Below, one piece after another: positions 9,577 through 19,593 of a DNA stretch of 64,000 nt. The translations under genes were made by a program, and so were the position numbers. The notes below the pieces were generated by a model. It did no database searches. It saw only the letters and a program-made list of their open reading frames with translations, and was not told where the DNA came from. How positions within the stretch are numbered: the stretch's first letter is position 1; each line of letters starts with the position of its first letter. The stretch comes from Asparagopsis taxiformis (lineage: Eukaryota > Rhodophyta > Florideophyceae > Bonnemaisoniales > Bonnemaisoniaceae), in the NCBI GenBank assembly GCA_030407315.1, contig JALQPE010000211.1:186001-250000 (forward strand), in the 5' to 3' direction.

Positions 9577-10428
9577 ATGATGCACAAGATCAAGAAGGCG
9601 ACTACGTCTGGCAAGGGTGTTGAGAATGCAGAATTCTCAGACTACAAGAATCGGCTTGAGAATCTGAGCAGCTATCTGCGCGGATCGTCGGCAGCACTAA
9701 ACGAATCTGAACAGGCCTGGAGGGACGTATGCAACAAGCAGAAAGTGTTTGCGGAGCAATTTGCCAACCGATACCCTGACAAGGACCAGGTGCGCAACTT
9801 CAGCAAGGAATCTGCCAAGGCGTCTCAGAAACTGGTGAAAGAATTTGTTCTAAAAACGGAGGGATCTTCGGCGGCACACTGGCAGGTCGACGCGGTAGTA
9901 CAGGAGTATCTGAACGAGATTGGACAAATCGCGGCGGAGTACAAGCCGATTGCGGACGCGATGAAAGAGGTGAGCATGTACACGAAGAAGGTGGACGACC
10001 TGCAGCGGGCGAAAAAGGCGGACGAGGCGAAGATAGCGCGCAACATGGAGAAACTGGAGGAGGCGAAGAGGGCGTACGAGGAGATTCTGGAGCGCGTTGT
10101 GGACATGATGAAAACGGTGTATAACAAGCGACAGGTGGCGCTTAAGGCCACGTATGTCGCGTACTGGTCGTCGCAACTGCGCGCGTTCAACTTGCTTGAC
10201 GAGTCGCTGGAGAGCACGCGCGCTTTCGTGGAGGAAGCGGTGGGGCGACTTTCGGACATTCGCATTGGGAGTATGACGGAGGAGGATGTCGAGGAGTTCA
10301 AGGCGAGGAATACTGTGCCGACTAGTCCGGCTAGTGGTGGAATAGTAGAAAATAAGGGAGCTGTACCCACGTCTCCGGTGGAGGAGGCAGCGGCTGATCC
10401 AGCAGAGCCTGAGGCTACGGTTGTGTGA
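9577..10428 (+). CDS. BAR-domain protein (paralogue of the pair at 42-44 kb)
   Basis: The 283-residue, mostly helical protein has the length and heptad pattern of an N-BAR or F-BAR-like dimer that senses or bends membranes. It shares clear blocks with the two proteins at 41782-42549 and 43927-44694: an EF-rich start, then EQAW versus EKSW, RYPDKDQVR versus LYPTDDDLR, EYLNEIGQIAAEY versus AYLTEIKTLSAEY, and a final helix with VAYW. By eye identity is about 30%, so it is an older paralogue. The C-terminal 40 residues are Pro/Ser/Ala-rich and probably disordered. No SH3 or other domain is seen. The cell role is probably trafficking or the actin-membrane interface; that is inferred from the fold only. 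Confidence 0.75.
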   Translation: MMHKIKKATTSGKGVENAEFSDYKNRLENLSSYLRGSSAALNESEQAWRDVCNKQKVFAEQFANRYPDKDQVRNFSKESAKASQKLVKEFVLKTEGSSAAHWQVDAVVQEYLNEIGQIAAEYKPIADAMKEVSMYTKKVDDLQRAKKADEAKIARNMEKLEEAKRAYEEILERVVDMMKTVYNKRQVALKATYVAYWSSQLRAFNLLDESLESTRAFVEEAVGRLSDIRIGSMTEEDVEEFKARNTVPTSPASGGIVENKGAVPTSPVEEAAADPAEPEATVV

Positions 10429-10642
10429 TGCAAGGGGTAGCCAAATTTAGTTGTAGAAAGTCGGTAAAAAGAAAGTGACTGGAGAATATCTGAGGCAGGC
10501 AGCTTCCACTGGACGTTTACAAGTTGCAACATACAAATGGATTGGCTGTTGGACGACGGACCGTTTACACAAGAGACGCCGTGTCAACCACAGAGCCAGT
10601 TGCTGGGGCGTTTAGCGGGGGCATTAAGCAAGATATGAAGAG

Positions 10643-11875
10643 ATGAGATTGCAACGGGCTTTCCCTGCAAATATCGGTGCTCTTACAAACAACGTCAACC
10701 ACAGGTCATCGATCGTTGAACACCTGTCCCGAAATGCGATTTTGCACGCGCCCCCATTATCAAATATCTGCTGCAATCGTCCACCCGTCGCCCAAGCTTG
10801 TCAGCGCAGCGATGAAACCCACGTCTCATATGGACCGGTGCATCGGTCCGGACCAAATTCGTTGCCAATTTCCACAAAATCCACCTCTAGTGCAACCCGT
10901 CCTGCCCCGTTGGCACACGCCACCCCTCTCTTCAACAGCTACATATTCAACCCATGCGCGCGCGTCGCTAGCAACCGGTTGCAACTCGTCCGCAACGATC
11001 CGCCCTCCAACATGTCCGCCTTCAATGTGCACCCACGCCCACTCCCCTTGCGACATTCGCACAGACCGCAACCGCTGCTCAGACCGCGCGTCACCACCGC
11101 TCCGCTCATCGCCAATATGAAACATTCCCAACCGCTCGTAACAGCTGCAGCCGCCGCAATCTCTCTAACACTCTCCCAAATTGAGCCGCCGCGCCAAATG
11201 CCCGTCCCGCCACCAGCCGCAGCGCTCGTTTCAGCCGTGCCGCAAACCATGCCCGTGGCCAGCGCCCAAATCCACACCGCTCCTATCGTCGGCGTGGCCA
11301 AATCACCCATCCACGATTACCAGCCTTTCACCGCCCCCGAATCTACCCTCGACGACGCGCACCGCGAGTTTGTTCTCGCCATTCGTCTCGTCACCGCCGT
11401 GCTGCTCGGCGTGCTCGTCGGCGTCGAGCGCCGCGCCACCCGTCTCAACCTCGGCGTTCGTAGTGTTACATTGCTCTCGCTTTCCGCAGCCCTGGTCGCT
11501 GTCACCGCCTCCTGCATGCCGCTTGTACATATCGCGGATATGGCTGCGCTGCTCTCGGGTACCGTTGTGGCCGCTGCGACTTATCTCACTGCCGTGTTGA
11601 GGAAAAGTGTGGCTAGAAATATTCGCCCCATGTCCGCTGTTGTTGGCTTTTCCGTCGCGATGGGAATGGCCTGCGGTTGTGGGTTGTCGTTGATGAGCGC
11701 CGCGTGCTACTTGGCACTCATTGCCATCATGAGAGCCGACAGTATTCGCGAGCGCAGAAAGCGCAGGATTTGGAGAGTTCATGGTGAAGATAATGACATG
11801 GTTTTCCGTATTGCAACAGTGGAAAAGGAAGAGACGAGCAAGACGACGAGTAGTGGAAAAGGTCTGTCCATGTAG
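10643..11875 (+). CDS. Divergent MgtC-family membrane protein, first of a tandem pair
   Basis: The frame codes for 410 residues. The first ~240 are Pro, Ser, His and Arg-rich with almost no acidic residues, and include a hydrophobic Ala/Ser stretch near 165-180, as in a bipartite plastid targeting sequence. Residues ~243-365 form an MgtC-like bundle of hydrophobic helices with the diagnostic GVERRATRLNLGVRSVTLLS. The usual GFLGAG motif of the third helix is replaced by a poorly matching segment (SGTVVAAATYL), so this copy is diverged. Bacterial MgtC proteins are inner-membrane proteins tied to magnesium and phosphate homeostasis; the role here is unknown. The start is uncertain: Met at 11012 (residue 124) is an attractive alternative. 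Its sister gene begins 195 bp downstream in the same direction. Confidence 0.72.
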   Translation: MRLQRAFPANIGALTNNVNHRSSIVEHLSRNAILHAPPLSNICCNRPPVAQACQRSDETHVSYGPVHRSGPNSLPISTKSTSSATRPAPLAHATPLFNSYIFNPCARVASNRLQLVRNDPPSNMSAFNVHPRPLPLRHSHRPQPLLRPRVTTAPLIANMKHSQPLVTAAAAAISLTLSQIEPPRQMPVPPPAAALVSAVPQTMPVASAQIHTAPIVGVAKSPIHDYQPFTAPESTLDDAHREFVLAIRLVTAVLLGVLVGVERRATRLNLGVRSVTLLSLSAALVAVTASCMPLVHIADMAALLSGTVVAAATYLTAVLRKSVARNIRPMSAVVGFSVAMGMACGCGLSLMSAACYLALIAIMRADSIRERRKRRIWRVHGEDNDMVFRIATVEKEETSKTTSSGKGLSM

Positions 11876-12069
11876 ATAAGCTAGTTTGGTGATGATGTCG
11901 TTTGTACATATATTAGTTGCATCGAATTAAAGTATTGGTTGTTCAAAGTTGGGTAACAGTCACGTGAAATTGACAATCTTGGCCTATGCTTCACTTGACC
12001 AATCACCTGCCTCATTGCCGGATCTTATCTCAAAATTGTTCACACTTTGGTGGATCTTGACGCCAGCCA

Positions 12070-13242
12070 ATGTCATGCAACCAATCATATGCGCCTCTGT
12101 GCTCGTTGCTAATTCTACACTCTCAACCTGCTTCCCCTCCTGCCCCTCATCACTGCCAGTCCGCAACTCGCAGTATGTCGTCAATCCCATCACCGCGCAG
12201 CACTCACTCCCCAAAACTGTCGCATCCGCGACGCGACAAACGCGCACACCCGTCCCAATCCACCATGGCCTGCTTCCTATTCGCCCCACCAGTCATGTCC
12301 CTCGCCTCCAATCTTCGTCGTTGCGCAGTCGCAACAGCCGCAACCATCTCGTTCTGTCTGCTACCCGTGCGTGCGGCTTCATCGCTGACGCCGCCTGCCA
12401 TCGCAGCAACGCACCCGCACCCACCTCCGTCTCCAGACCGGCCCATCGTCGTGTTCGACAAAGACTACTCTAATAGCGGCCTTCAAATCTGGCATCTCGA
12501 TTCGGCGCCGGCTCAACCGCCGTCCACGCCGCCGCCCGCACCTCCCTCTGTTTCCGCGTCGCGTCCCGCGCTCCCGCCCGGCCCGCTGCTCGAGTCCGAG
12601 CTGCGTGTCATGGTGCGACTGCTCGTCGCACTGGTCGTCGGCGGCGTGATCGGTATGGAACGACGCGCGGCAAATTCGCTCGCCGGTGTGCGAACTTTTT
12701 CGCTCGTTTCGTTGGGCGCTGCTATTTTCATGTCGACGACGCTGTTGGCGTTTCCGAATTCTGATCCCACGCGCGTTGCGGCAGCGATTTCGTCTTCGGT
12801 CGGCTTTCTGGGCGCCGGCGTTATGCAGAAGAATAGCAAGCATTCGCGTGGTCTGACGACTGCATCGTCGGTGTGGATGGCTGCTGGATTGGGTATTGCC
12901 GCCGCGTCTGGTATGTTTTTATTGTCGTTTACAGGCGCGATTTCAACAGTGTTGATTGCGCGGTATGCGCGCTTTGATAGTTCGCTGCATTTGATACGCG
13001 GTAATCCTGCGGCGACGATGGAGCAAGACGTGGACGAGGATCATGATGATGACTTGACGACGCGTCGCGGTGTGCAATATGAAAATCGCGATCGATTTGC
13101 GGCTCCGAATGGTAACGGGTTTGGCGAACAGGAGATGTTCCAGCTTCAAGCGCTTGTAGATTACGACCCATCGTCTTCAGAACAAATTTCCGAGTTTGAT
13201 GAAGAGGGCGGTATGGAAAATAACAAGCCACCATCATCGTAA
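12070..13242 (+). CDS. MgtC-family membrane protein, second of the tandem pair
   Basis: The frame codes for 390 residues. The MgtC domain lies at ~178-302 and is canonical: GVIGMERRAANSLAGVRTFS, then GFLGAGVMQKNSKHSRGLTT, then WMAAGLGIA. It is preceded by a Ser/Pro/His-rich N-terminus with a hydrophobic stretch at ~85-103 after RR, suggesting plastid import followed by membrane insertion. It is followed by an acidic, probably soluble tail of ~90 residues with no ACT-like domain. Alternative start codons lie at 12175 and 12265. Bacterial relatives occur as stand-alone inner-membrane proteins; eukaryotic copies most likely come from the cyanobacterial ancestor or from later transfer. The two tandem genes differ a lot, so the duplication is old or both were acquired together. 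Confidence 0.82.
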   Translation: MSCNQSYAPLCSLLILHSQPASPPAPHHCQSATRSMSSIPSPRSTHSPKLSHPRRDKRAHPSQSTMACFLFAPPVMSLASNLRRCAVATAATISFCLLPVRAASSLTPPAIAATHPHPPPSPDRPIVVFDKDYSNSGLQIWHLDSAPAQPPSTPPPAPPSVSASRPALPPGPLLESELRVMVRLLVALVVGGVIGMERRAANSLAGVRTFSLVSLGAAIFMSTTLLAFPNSDPTRVAAAISSSVGFLGAGVMQKNSKHSRGLTTASSVWMAAGLGIAAASGMFLLSFTGAISTVLIARYARFDSSLHLIRGNPAATMEQDVDEDHDDDLTTRRGVQYENRDRFAAPNGNGFGEQEMFQLQALVDYDPSSSEQISEFDEEGGMENNKPPSS

Positions 13243-13456
13243 TATTATATTGTCCGAGTGTTGTTGGGTTGTAAATAGGCGTGGACTTGCGGTGGGGATG
13301 AAGGCGTCTCGTTTTTTTATTGGAAAGGAGACGGTCATACGTAATTGTGGTATATATACTGATCAGAAACGTCTGTACAGTAGTAGTGAAATTTCGCTTG
13401 TTTTGTGTGTGTGATACAGTAGTATACCGTTCCGTTAGTGGCGGCAATTGAGCTGT

Positions 13457-14575
13457 CTACGATCCGTCGGTTGGCGCATTGTCGTACGTTGGTCTGCGCC
13501 CACTTGCCACCAACATAAACAAATTGTCCAGCTGCTTTTTAAAGCTTTCATTCTGGCTCTGCATCACTTCCAGCTTGCCTTCCAATTGAAGCTTTTCCGC
13601 TTCCACAGCAGCAAGTCGTTCTTCGAGCTCCTTCACATATGCGCGCCGTCTCACTCGCGACACTGCAGCCGATTCGCGATTCATATCCAATCGCCGCTTG
13701 TATCTTTCCTGCTTCTCCGCCTCCGACTCATCGCCGAGCTTTCCTCTCCCTTCCTCCGATCTATCATGAGTTAGTTTAATGCTTTTGCGAACCGACTGTC
13801 CCTCGTTGCTTGAATTGGGATCAATCTCGTTCTTTGCTCTCTTCGAGGGTCTTCGCTCCATTTCCCAGCTTGCGGGCGCATCGGCAGGGTACGATGCTTC
13901 TCTCTTGGTTGGATCGCGACGACTATTGGCAAATGTCTCTGCCTCATGCTGTGCGCGCAGACGGGCCTCCTCAACAGCGGACCGCACCGGCTTTCGGTTA
14001 TCCTTGGATTGCCCCACCTGGCCAGGCAATGAAGTCGAGCTGGAACCAATTGTGTTGATAGCGACCGAATCTTCATTTGGCGATTGAGGTTGCGTTCTTA
14101 TGTTAGGTAGTGATCTTGGCATAGGTGCTTTATGCGGTTCCGGTTGAGGTGGGGGCACTCGTTGGCGACGAGGTGGAGGGATGTGTGGTTGCTGCGGGTG
14201 TGGAATAGGTACAGCGGATGCAGACATTGGTGCAGTGGAATGTTGAACTGGTGAAGGGTTAGCGAGTAGACGAGGGGGCATTGGTGATTGTTGCTGTCGA
14301 TGTTGACGCGGTGGTGGTGGATGTTGTGGTTGAAGATGATGTTGTTGGAGGCGTTGTTGTTGCTGTTGCTGTTGTTGTGCATACATGGGGAGGGATGAGG
14401 ATGGAGGAACAAGCGGTTGAGGTGTGGCAGCGACTATGCCGTACAGTTCCTCCTCGGTCACGTTGGCAGCAGCGTTGGCCGCGGGTGGAACGAATCGTGG
14501 CGATGCATCCATCCAAGTGCTGGAGACGGAAACAGCAGGAGGGAAGTCTGATTCATCAAAGGGAAGACCCTGCAT
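13457..14575 (-). CDS. bZIP transcription factor
   Basis: The protein has 372 residues from the ATG at 14575. The basic region (NRESAAVSRVRRRAYVKEL, starting near residue 299) keeps the Asn-x7-Arg DNA-contact pattern. A leucine zipper of about four heptads and a short tail follow. The N-terminal 290 residues are low complexity, with a poly-Gln run encoded by CAA/CAG repeats at ~14341-14378 and Pro/His/Gln-rich segments typical of activation domains. A longer frame upstream would add 34 residues, but its composition and the local context favour 14575. The gene sits beside a 3-kb spacer containing four CACGTG motifs, a palindrome many bZIP proteins bind, so autoregulation is conceivable. Confidence 0.9.
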   Translation of the reverse strand: MQGLPFDESDFPPAVSVSSTWMDASPRFVPPAANAAANVTEEELYGIVAATPQPLVPPSSSLPMYAQQQQQQQQRLQQHHLQPQHPPPPRQHRQQQSPMPPRLLANPSPVQHSTAPMSASAVPIPHPQQPHIPPPRRQRVPPPQPEPHKAPMPRSLPNIRTQPQSPNEDSVAINTIGSSSTSLPGQVGQSKDNRKPVRSAVEEARLRAQHEAETFANSRRDPTKREASYPADAPASWEMERRPSKRAKNEIDPNSSNEGQSVRKSIKLTHDRSEEGRGKLGDESEAEKQERYKRRLDMNRESAAVSRVRRRAYVKELEERLAAVEAEKLQLEGKLEVMQSQNESFKKQLDNLFMLVASGRRPTYDNAPTDGS

Positions 14576-17539
14576 TGCGAGTAGGTAGACAATGATGGGA
14601 TGTGGAAGGTGTGACAGAGGGTGGCGGTGTGCATGTCTGCGCGAAACAAGTGACGAATGTCGCGGCTGTGCGAGCACAATGCAAAAGTACTGTATAAGTG
14701 CGAATGGGACTGAGCAGGTCTTTTAAAGTTAAGGCTAGTTTGCCATGTTCAGTTGCGCTTTACAAAGCGCGCCGTTCCGAGCCGACGTTTGTAAGGAGAC
14801 TTACAGCGTGGTGTCATGGTGGCCCGCACAAACGGGATCCTATCGCACAATCAGTATCATACGCAGCTTACATGTTAAATATGTACAAGATATGGGACAA
14901 GTGCTTGTGTCAGCAAAGTACTGAGGAAATTTTTCCCAATCCTGAGCCGGGTAGCATTGCTGCTGCTCAGCACTTCTCGTTCTGCCACCTTGGTTGAATT
15001 TTCACCTTGAATTCCTGCCCCCGTGTAAGCTAAATTGACAGTCGCAAAGTCGTACCGGGATTGAGCAATCTCAAGTAATCGCAGCTCAAATTACCCTCCT
15101 ACCACAACGACGCGCTTTCCGCTTCTCACGTGAAGCATTGTTGCGGTCAACTTTTTGGCCTCCACCTAATTCGTCTCCGTAGATCGTGATTAAACGTTGG
15201 ATGCCACCGAAGACGCCATTTGCGTCCGATGCATCTTCAACTTCCACCCGGAAAGTCTAATGGCAGCGTGTGTGTCTTTTGCACAGTTTCTAAACCGATT
15301 CCATATTCGCTCAACTTTTTCCTCATTCCCATATGCCAAAAAAATCATCAAATCACCGCGGATTTGCTCACGACGCCTTTCTCGCGTTTTAATTGGAAAC
15401 CTCATACAAGCCTGCCTCTTTATGCTCTTCTATCCTGCTGCACCTGCACACAGCGTACACTCCCATCTTCCCTACTATCAGCAAGCATCTAGTCGTCCAA
15501 TAGCATGCTAACTCGTCGAAAGAGTTCGTCTCCAGCCATCAACCCTTCATACATTTGCTCTATACCATGGTACTAAATATAACTCGCCGAGAGTGAAGAC
15601 TCTGTGTCCATCCGCCAGTTCATATGTGATATCTGCACAACGTACTGCTTGGTTTCAAAACTCACACTCAGTAAATGACATGCTCAGTTGAAGAATCAGT
15701 CAATATATGTATTTCAATCCTTGAAATGCTTTTCACTGTGAAATAAAACGACGGCAACAAGGCAAAGTGCATGAGAAGGTTTTGTGTACATTTATCCTTT
15801 TGTAATCTCCTTTACACTTTTGTTTCGGCTATGGATCGAGAAAACGCATGTATTACCTGACAGAAGATCTGAGGACGGCTAGGAGTACGGACCGGTTGGA
15901 TATTCTCAAGGCTTACATGTACAGCAAGCTAGCAGAAGCTGGTTGAATTATTACGTAGGCTAGGACGGATGGATAGAGATATGTAATTAGAAACAGGGCC
16001 TTGAGGATGGTGAAATAGTGCGTTGGAGTGTCTTGAAGGAGCAACGGAATGAAGAGGCAGGTCTAGCTAAGCCATTAAAGAATTGAACGGCTCGTACTCA
16101 GGGGGATGGGATGGCAACAAGGTTGTGCAGTGTTTACGGCGCACTGACAGTAAGCTGCTGACTTTCACGTAAGACAGCGCAACATGTGATTGTTAGTCGA
16201 CTTACAAAGGTCCAGTAGATCACTCTCGTCACGTGATGCCTCGTAGTTGCGTGTTTGCTTTTGACGAAATAAAATGGGCTATTGTCCAGCAATGAACACC
16301 ATATCACGCAACCTTTTCTCAATCCCATCCATCTACCTAACTTGTCTCGATCCTTGTAATAGATTACAGCGCAAACAGCTCTCATCTTCACCTCGTTCCT
16401 TGTATGATCTTTCTGTTTGTTCACGTGCCAAACAATTTCCAACAGCGCGCTCCGGGACAAATATTGGCCACCGCGGTGCGGCCGCATTTCTTCTCCTCAA
16501 ACCAGTTCCGCGACCTTGCAACCCAATGAGATACCGCGCTGCGCCGTAGCGCCGCTCGTGTTGGAATGCGTGTGCGTGCGCCAATTGTTCTTTCTACCTT
16601 ACAGATTCTACCATGTGTGCGTGTGATGCACAGCACATTACGCCTTGATATCAACACCAATTTCGTCGCTACCCTTTACTCTTCGCCCGCCCCGTTGGTC
16701 CTCGACTTACACGCCTGTGTCGCGACCGGCTGGCAACTTGCCAATGGTAAGCGTTGCTGGCTTGGCCAGTTGAGACAAACATACTTCAGTTTTGCGACAC
16801 GCGAACCGATGATTCTACGCAGTTGAACAGCTATAGATTAGACTAGCAGCGCGTTATAAGCACTCGTGAGAGACAGCACCCGACACAGCAGTTGTTGTTA
16901 TAGGGAGAGCACAGCGTGTTTTCAAACGGTACGACGTGTCACAATTATAATTTCATCGCCTGCAGCAAACATTGCGCTGTGAAAATTTTGGACTTTCTCG
17001 ACGCGACGCTCAATGATTTTTCCGCGCAGAGTCAGTATCATCTTGCACTTGTAGCTGCGCTATAATGAAGAAGGTAACAGTGACAGCAGATTGCAACGAC
17101 TCCATAATATGCGTATGAAACAGGGCTTTATGTTGCGGACGGTAAGTCGTGCGCAACGCCGATGCCAAGTGGTGCAGATTTTGCCTTGATGGCATCATAG
17201 TCTTGAGATTCAGCAACAGATCGATCATTCTGCTGATTACTCCCCTCCCCCCCTTCCATCGGCGTACCGTGTAGCGAACAACAAAATATTTTCATATTTT
17301 CCAAAATGTGCGCGCCGGCTCTTCAACACGTGGATGGCACCAATGTCATCAGAGCATTACGTATGTCAGGCCGCCAACGACGTCATGACATGCCATTATC
17401 GTTCGCCACTTAATTCGATTATTCATCGACAGCTTACTCGACCGACAGTGTTGAGCCTCGCCAGCTATCAATCTCTCTCCATTATCAATGGTGCCAGAGC
17501 CCCATCCTAACATTCCATTCATTTCAATTCACTCCTAAC
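14576..17539. other. Gene-poor 3-kb spacer with four CACGTG sites
   Basis: No convincing coding region is present; open frames are short, overlap on both strands and lack recognisable content. I looked for tRNA A/B boxes and snRNA signatures and saw none. The palindrome CACGTG occurs at 15127, 16230, 16422 and 17327. The region separates the divergent bZIP and ABC transporter genes and may include long leaders, a non-coding RNA or distal regulatory DNA. Confidence 0.4.
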
Positions 17540-19537
17540 ATGCTGCAGCCCCGCTCTCAATCCAACCACGCCGAGCAACAGGAGCAGCTTCGGCAGGATC
17601 CGCGCCGTCTCCTCGCACTCTTCTGGTCCCTTGCCCGTCCCTTCTGGCGATATGCACCAAATGCAAAGGCAAATTTCGCCTGGGTCGTCTTTCTCAACAT
17701 TCTTCGTTCCGCCCTATCCGTCGTCTTTTCCTACATTTCTCGAGACTTCTGGACCGCCCTGCAGAAGAAAGACGTACCCGCCTTTTGGCGTCAGATTGTC
17801 ATCTATGCCGTCGTTCTGCTCATCACTCTTCCCATTCTGGTCTGGTACAACTATGCAAAGGAACAACTTTCCCTGCGTTGGCGCAAATGGCATACCGATA
17901 AAGTTCTAGGCGATTACTTCTCTCAGAGGAATTTTTATGAGTTGGATCAAACTGCATCCGTTGATAATCCAGACCAGCGCATTGCGGACGATATCGATTC
18001 TTTTACGCATACATCGTTATCCCTTTTCATGACCATTCTCATGTCTACCATTGATATGATCAACTTTTCAGTCATTCTATTCAGTATTTATCCAAAACTC
18101 TTTCTGGTACTTGTCGGCTACTCAGCGGTTGGTACCGTAATTGCAGTGCTTATTGGTCGTCGCCTCATCAACTTGAACTTCTTGAGACTGCAAAAGGAGG
18201 CCGACTTCCGCTATTCTCTCATTCGTGTGCGCGAAAATGCAGAAAGCATTGCATTCTATAATGGAGAGGCGCGTGAGAAGTTTGAAGTTCAAAGACGTCT
18301 CGGCTCTACAATTTCTATCATTGTGGACCTTATCACCTGGTCGAGAAACCTCTCCTTTTTCACCACTAGTTACACCTACATTATACAAATACTTCCCCTC
18401 ACAATCATTGCCCCACTCTACTTTGCAGGTAATATTGAACTCGGTGTGGTGTCGCAATCACAACAAGCCTTTGGCCATATTTTAGACGACCTTTCTCTTA
18501 TTATTAATCAATTTGAAAGACTCAGTTCTTTTTCAGCAGGCGTGGATCGCCTCGGAGAGCTCGAAGAGTTCATCTATGCGCGATTTGCGGAGGCGGAAGA
18601 TCGGGAACTCGAAGCCCGCAGGAAAACGGACGATGCGTTACTTCCCAGCGCAGACGACGACGTTGACGATACTGCTACATTCTTAGGTCCTGATGGTCAA
18701 GGGCAGGAGGAGACTGCTTTCGCGAGGGCGTACGGAAGAATTGAAGGTGTGCAGCGATTTCGCAAAATGAGGAAGGATAGGTCACTGAATGTTGAAATCG
18801 AGGATGACTTACTACGTACTGAAAGTGGATCAGGTGATGTTCATATTAGCACTATAATCACACCACAAAAGCTGTCCACAATCACAGTAACTAATTTAAC
18901 TTTGATGACACCCGATCAAAGCCATCGTGTCCTTTTTGATAATCTTTCCTTTTCGCTAGATGAAGGCCAAAGGCTGTTGATCGTGGGTCCATCAGGAAGT
19001 GGTAAAAGTAGTGCATTGCGTGCCTTGGCTGGTTTATGGCAATATGGCCATGGAGAAATCATACGTCCAAAGTTGCAGTCTATCTTCTTCCTACCACAAA
19101 GGCCGTATTGTACGTTGGGTTCTCTGAGAGAGCAGATGGTCTATCCAACTCCAGTGACACTTTCTTCAGCAAGTGATGACCAACTTATGGGCGCTCTCAA
19201 GCTGGTACAGCTGGAAGAGCTACCGGATCGGATGGGCGGATTTGATGAAGTAATTGATTGGGCGGGTGTGTTATCCCTGGGCGAACAACAAAGACTTGCG
19301 TTTGCAAGGTTGATTATTGGCAAACCCAAAGTAGCCATCTTGGACGAATGTTCCAGTGCCCTTGATGTGGCATCTGAGGATCGCCTTTACTCTCACTTGA
19401 GAGACAGTGGTATTGCATACATTTCCGTTGGCCATCGCCCGACGCTCATCAAATATCACGATACGATTCTACGATTCGCGGGCGATGGCAAATCGCATTC
19501 TATCGAGCCGATTACACCACAGATGCAGTCTAGTTGA
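17540..19537 (+). CDS. ABC half-transporter, subfamily D, cyanobacterial/plastid ABCD2-like type
   Basis: The 665-residue protein has an N-terminal ABC_membrane_2 domain (about six membrane helices, 30-340), including an EAA-like stretch ENAESIAFYNGEAREK. It ends in one nucleotide-binding domain: Walker A GPSGSGKS (483-490), signature LSLGEQQRLAF (578-588), Walker B VAILDE (598-603) and a switch His in SVGHRPT near 631. The membrane domain resembles the bacterial SbmA/YddA group and plant chloroplast ABCD2 more than peroxisomal ABCD1 proteins, because it lacks a peroxisomal-type N-terminal motif and keeps FWTALQKKD-like bacterial blocks. An acidic insert at ~350-435 lies between the domains. 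It should act as a homodimer; the substrate is unknown. No typical transit peptide is obvious, so location is uncertain. Confidence 0.86.
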   Translation: MLQPRSQSNHAEQQEQLRQDPRRLLALFWSLARPFWRYAPNAKANFAWVVFLNILRSALSVVFSYISRDFWTALQKKDVPAFWRQIVIYAVVLLITLPILVWYNYAKEQLSLRWRKWHTDKVLGDYFSQRNFYELDQTASVDNPDQRIADDIDSFTHTSLSLFMTILMSTIDMINFSVILFSIYPKLFLVLVGYSAVGTVIAVLIGRRLINLNFLRLQKEADFRYSLIRVRENAESIAFYNGEAREKFEVQRRLGSTISIIVDLITWSRNLSFFTTSYTYIIQILPLTIIAPLYFAGNIELGVVSQSQQAFGHILDDLSLIINQFERLSSFSAGVDRLGELEEFIYARFAEAEDRELEARRKTDDALLPSADDDVDDTATFLGPDGQGQEETAFARAYGRIEGVQRFRKMRKDRSLNVEIEDDLLRTESGSGDVHISTIITPQKLSTITVTNLTLMTPDQSHRVLFDNLSFSLDEGQRLLIVGPSGSGKSSALRALAGLWQYGHGEIIRPKLQSIFFLPQRPYCTLGSLREQMVYPTPVTLSSASDDQLMGALKLVQLEELPDRMGGFDEVIDWAGVLSLGEQQRLAFARLIIGKPKVAILDECSSALDVASEDRLYSHLRDSGIAYISVGHRPTLIKYHDTILRFAGDGKSHSIEPITPQMQSS

Positions 19538-19593
19538 GAGAATACTATACACTAAACCACATCACAACTTTTGCTATTCCTCTGTTCGATCAC

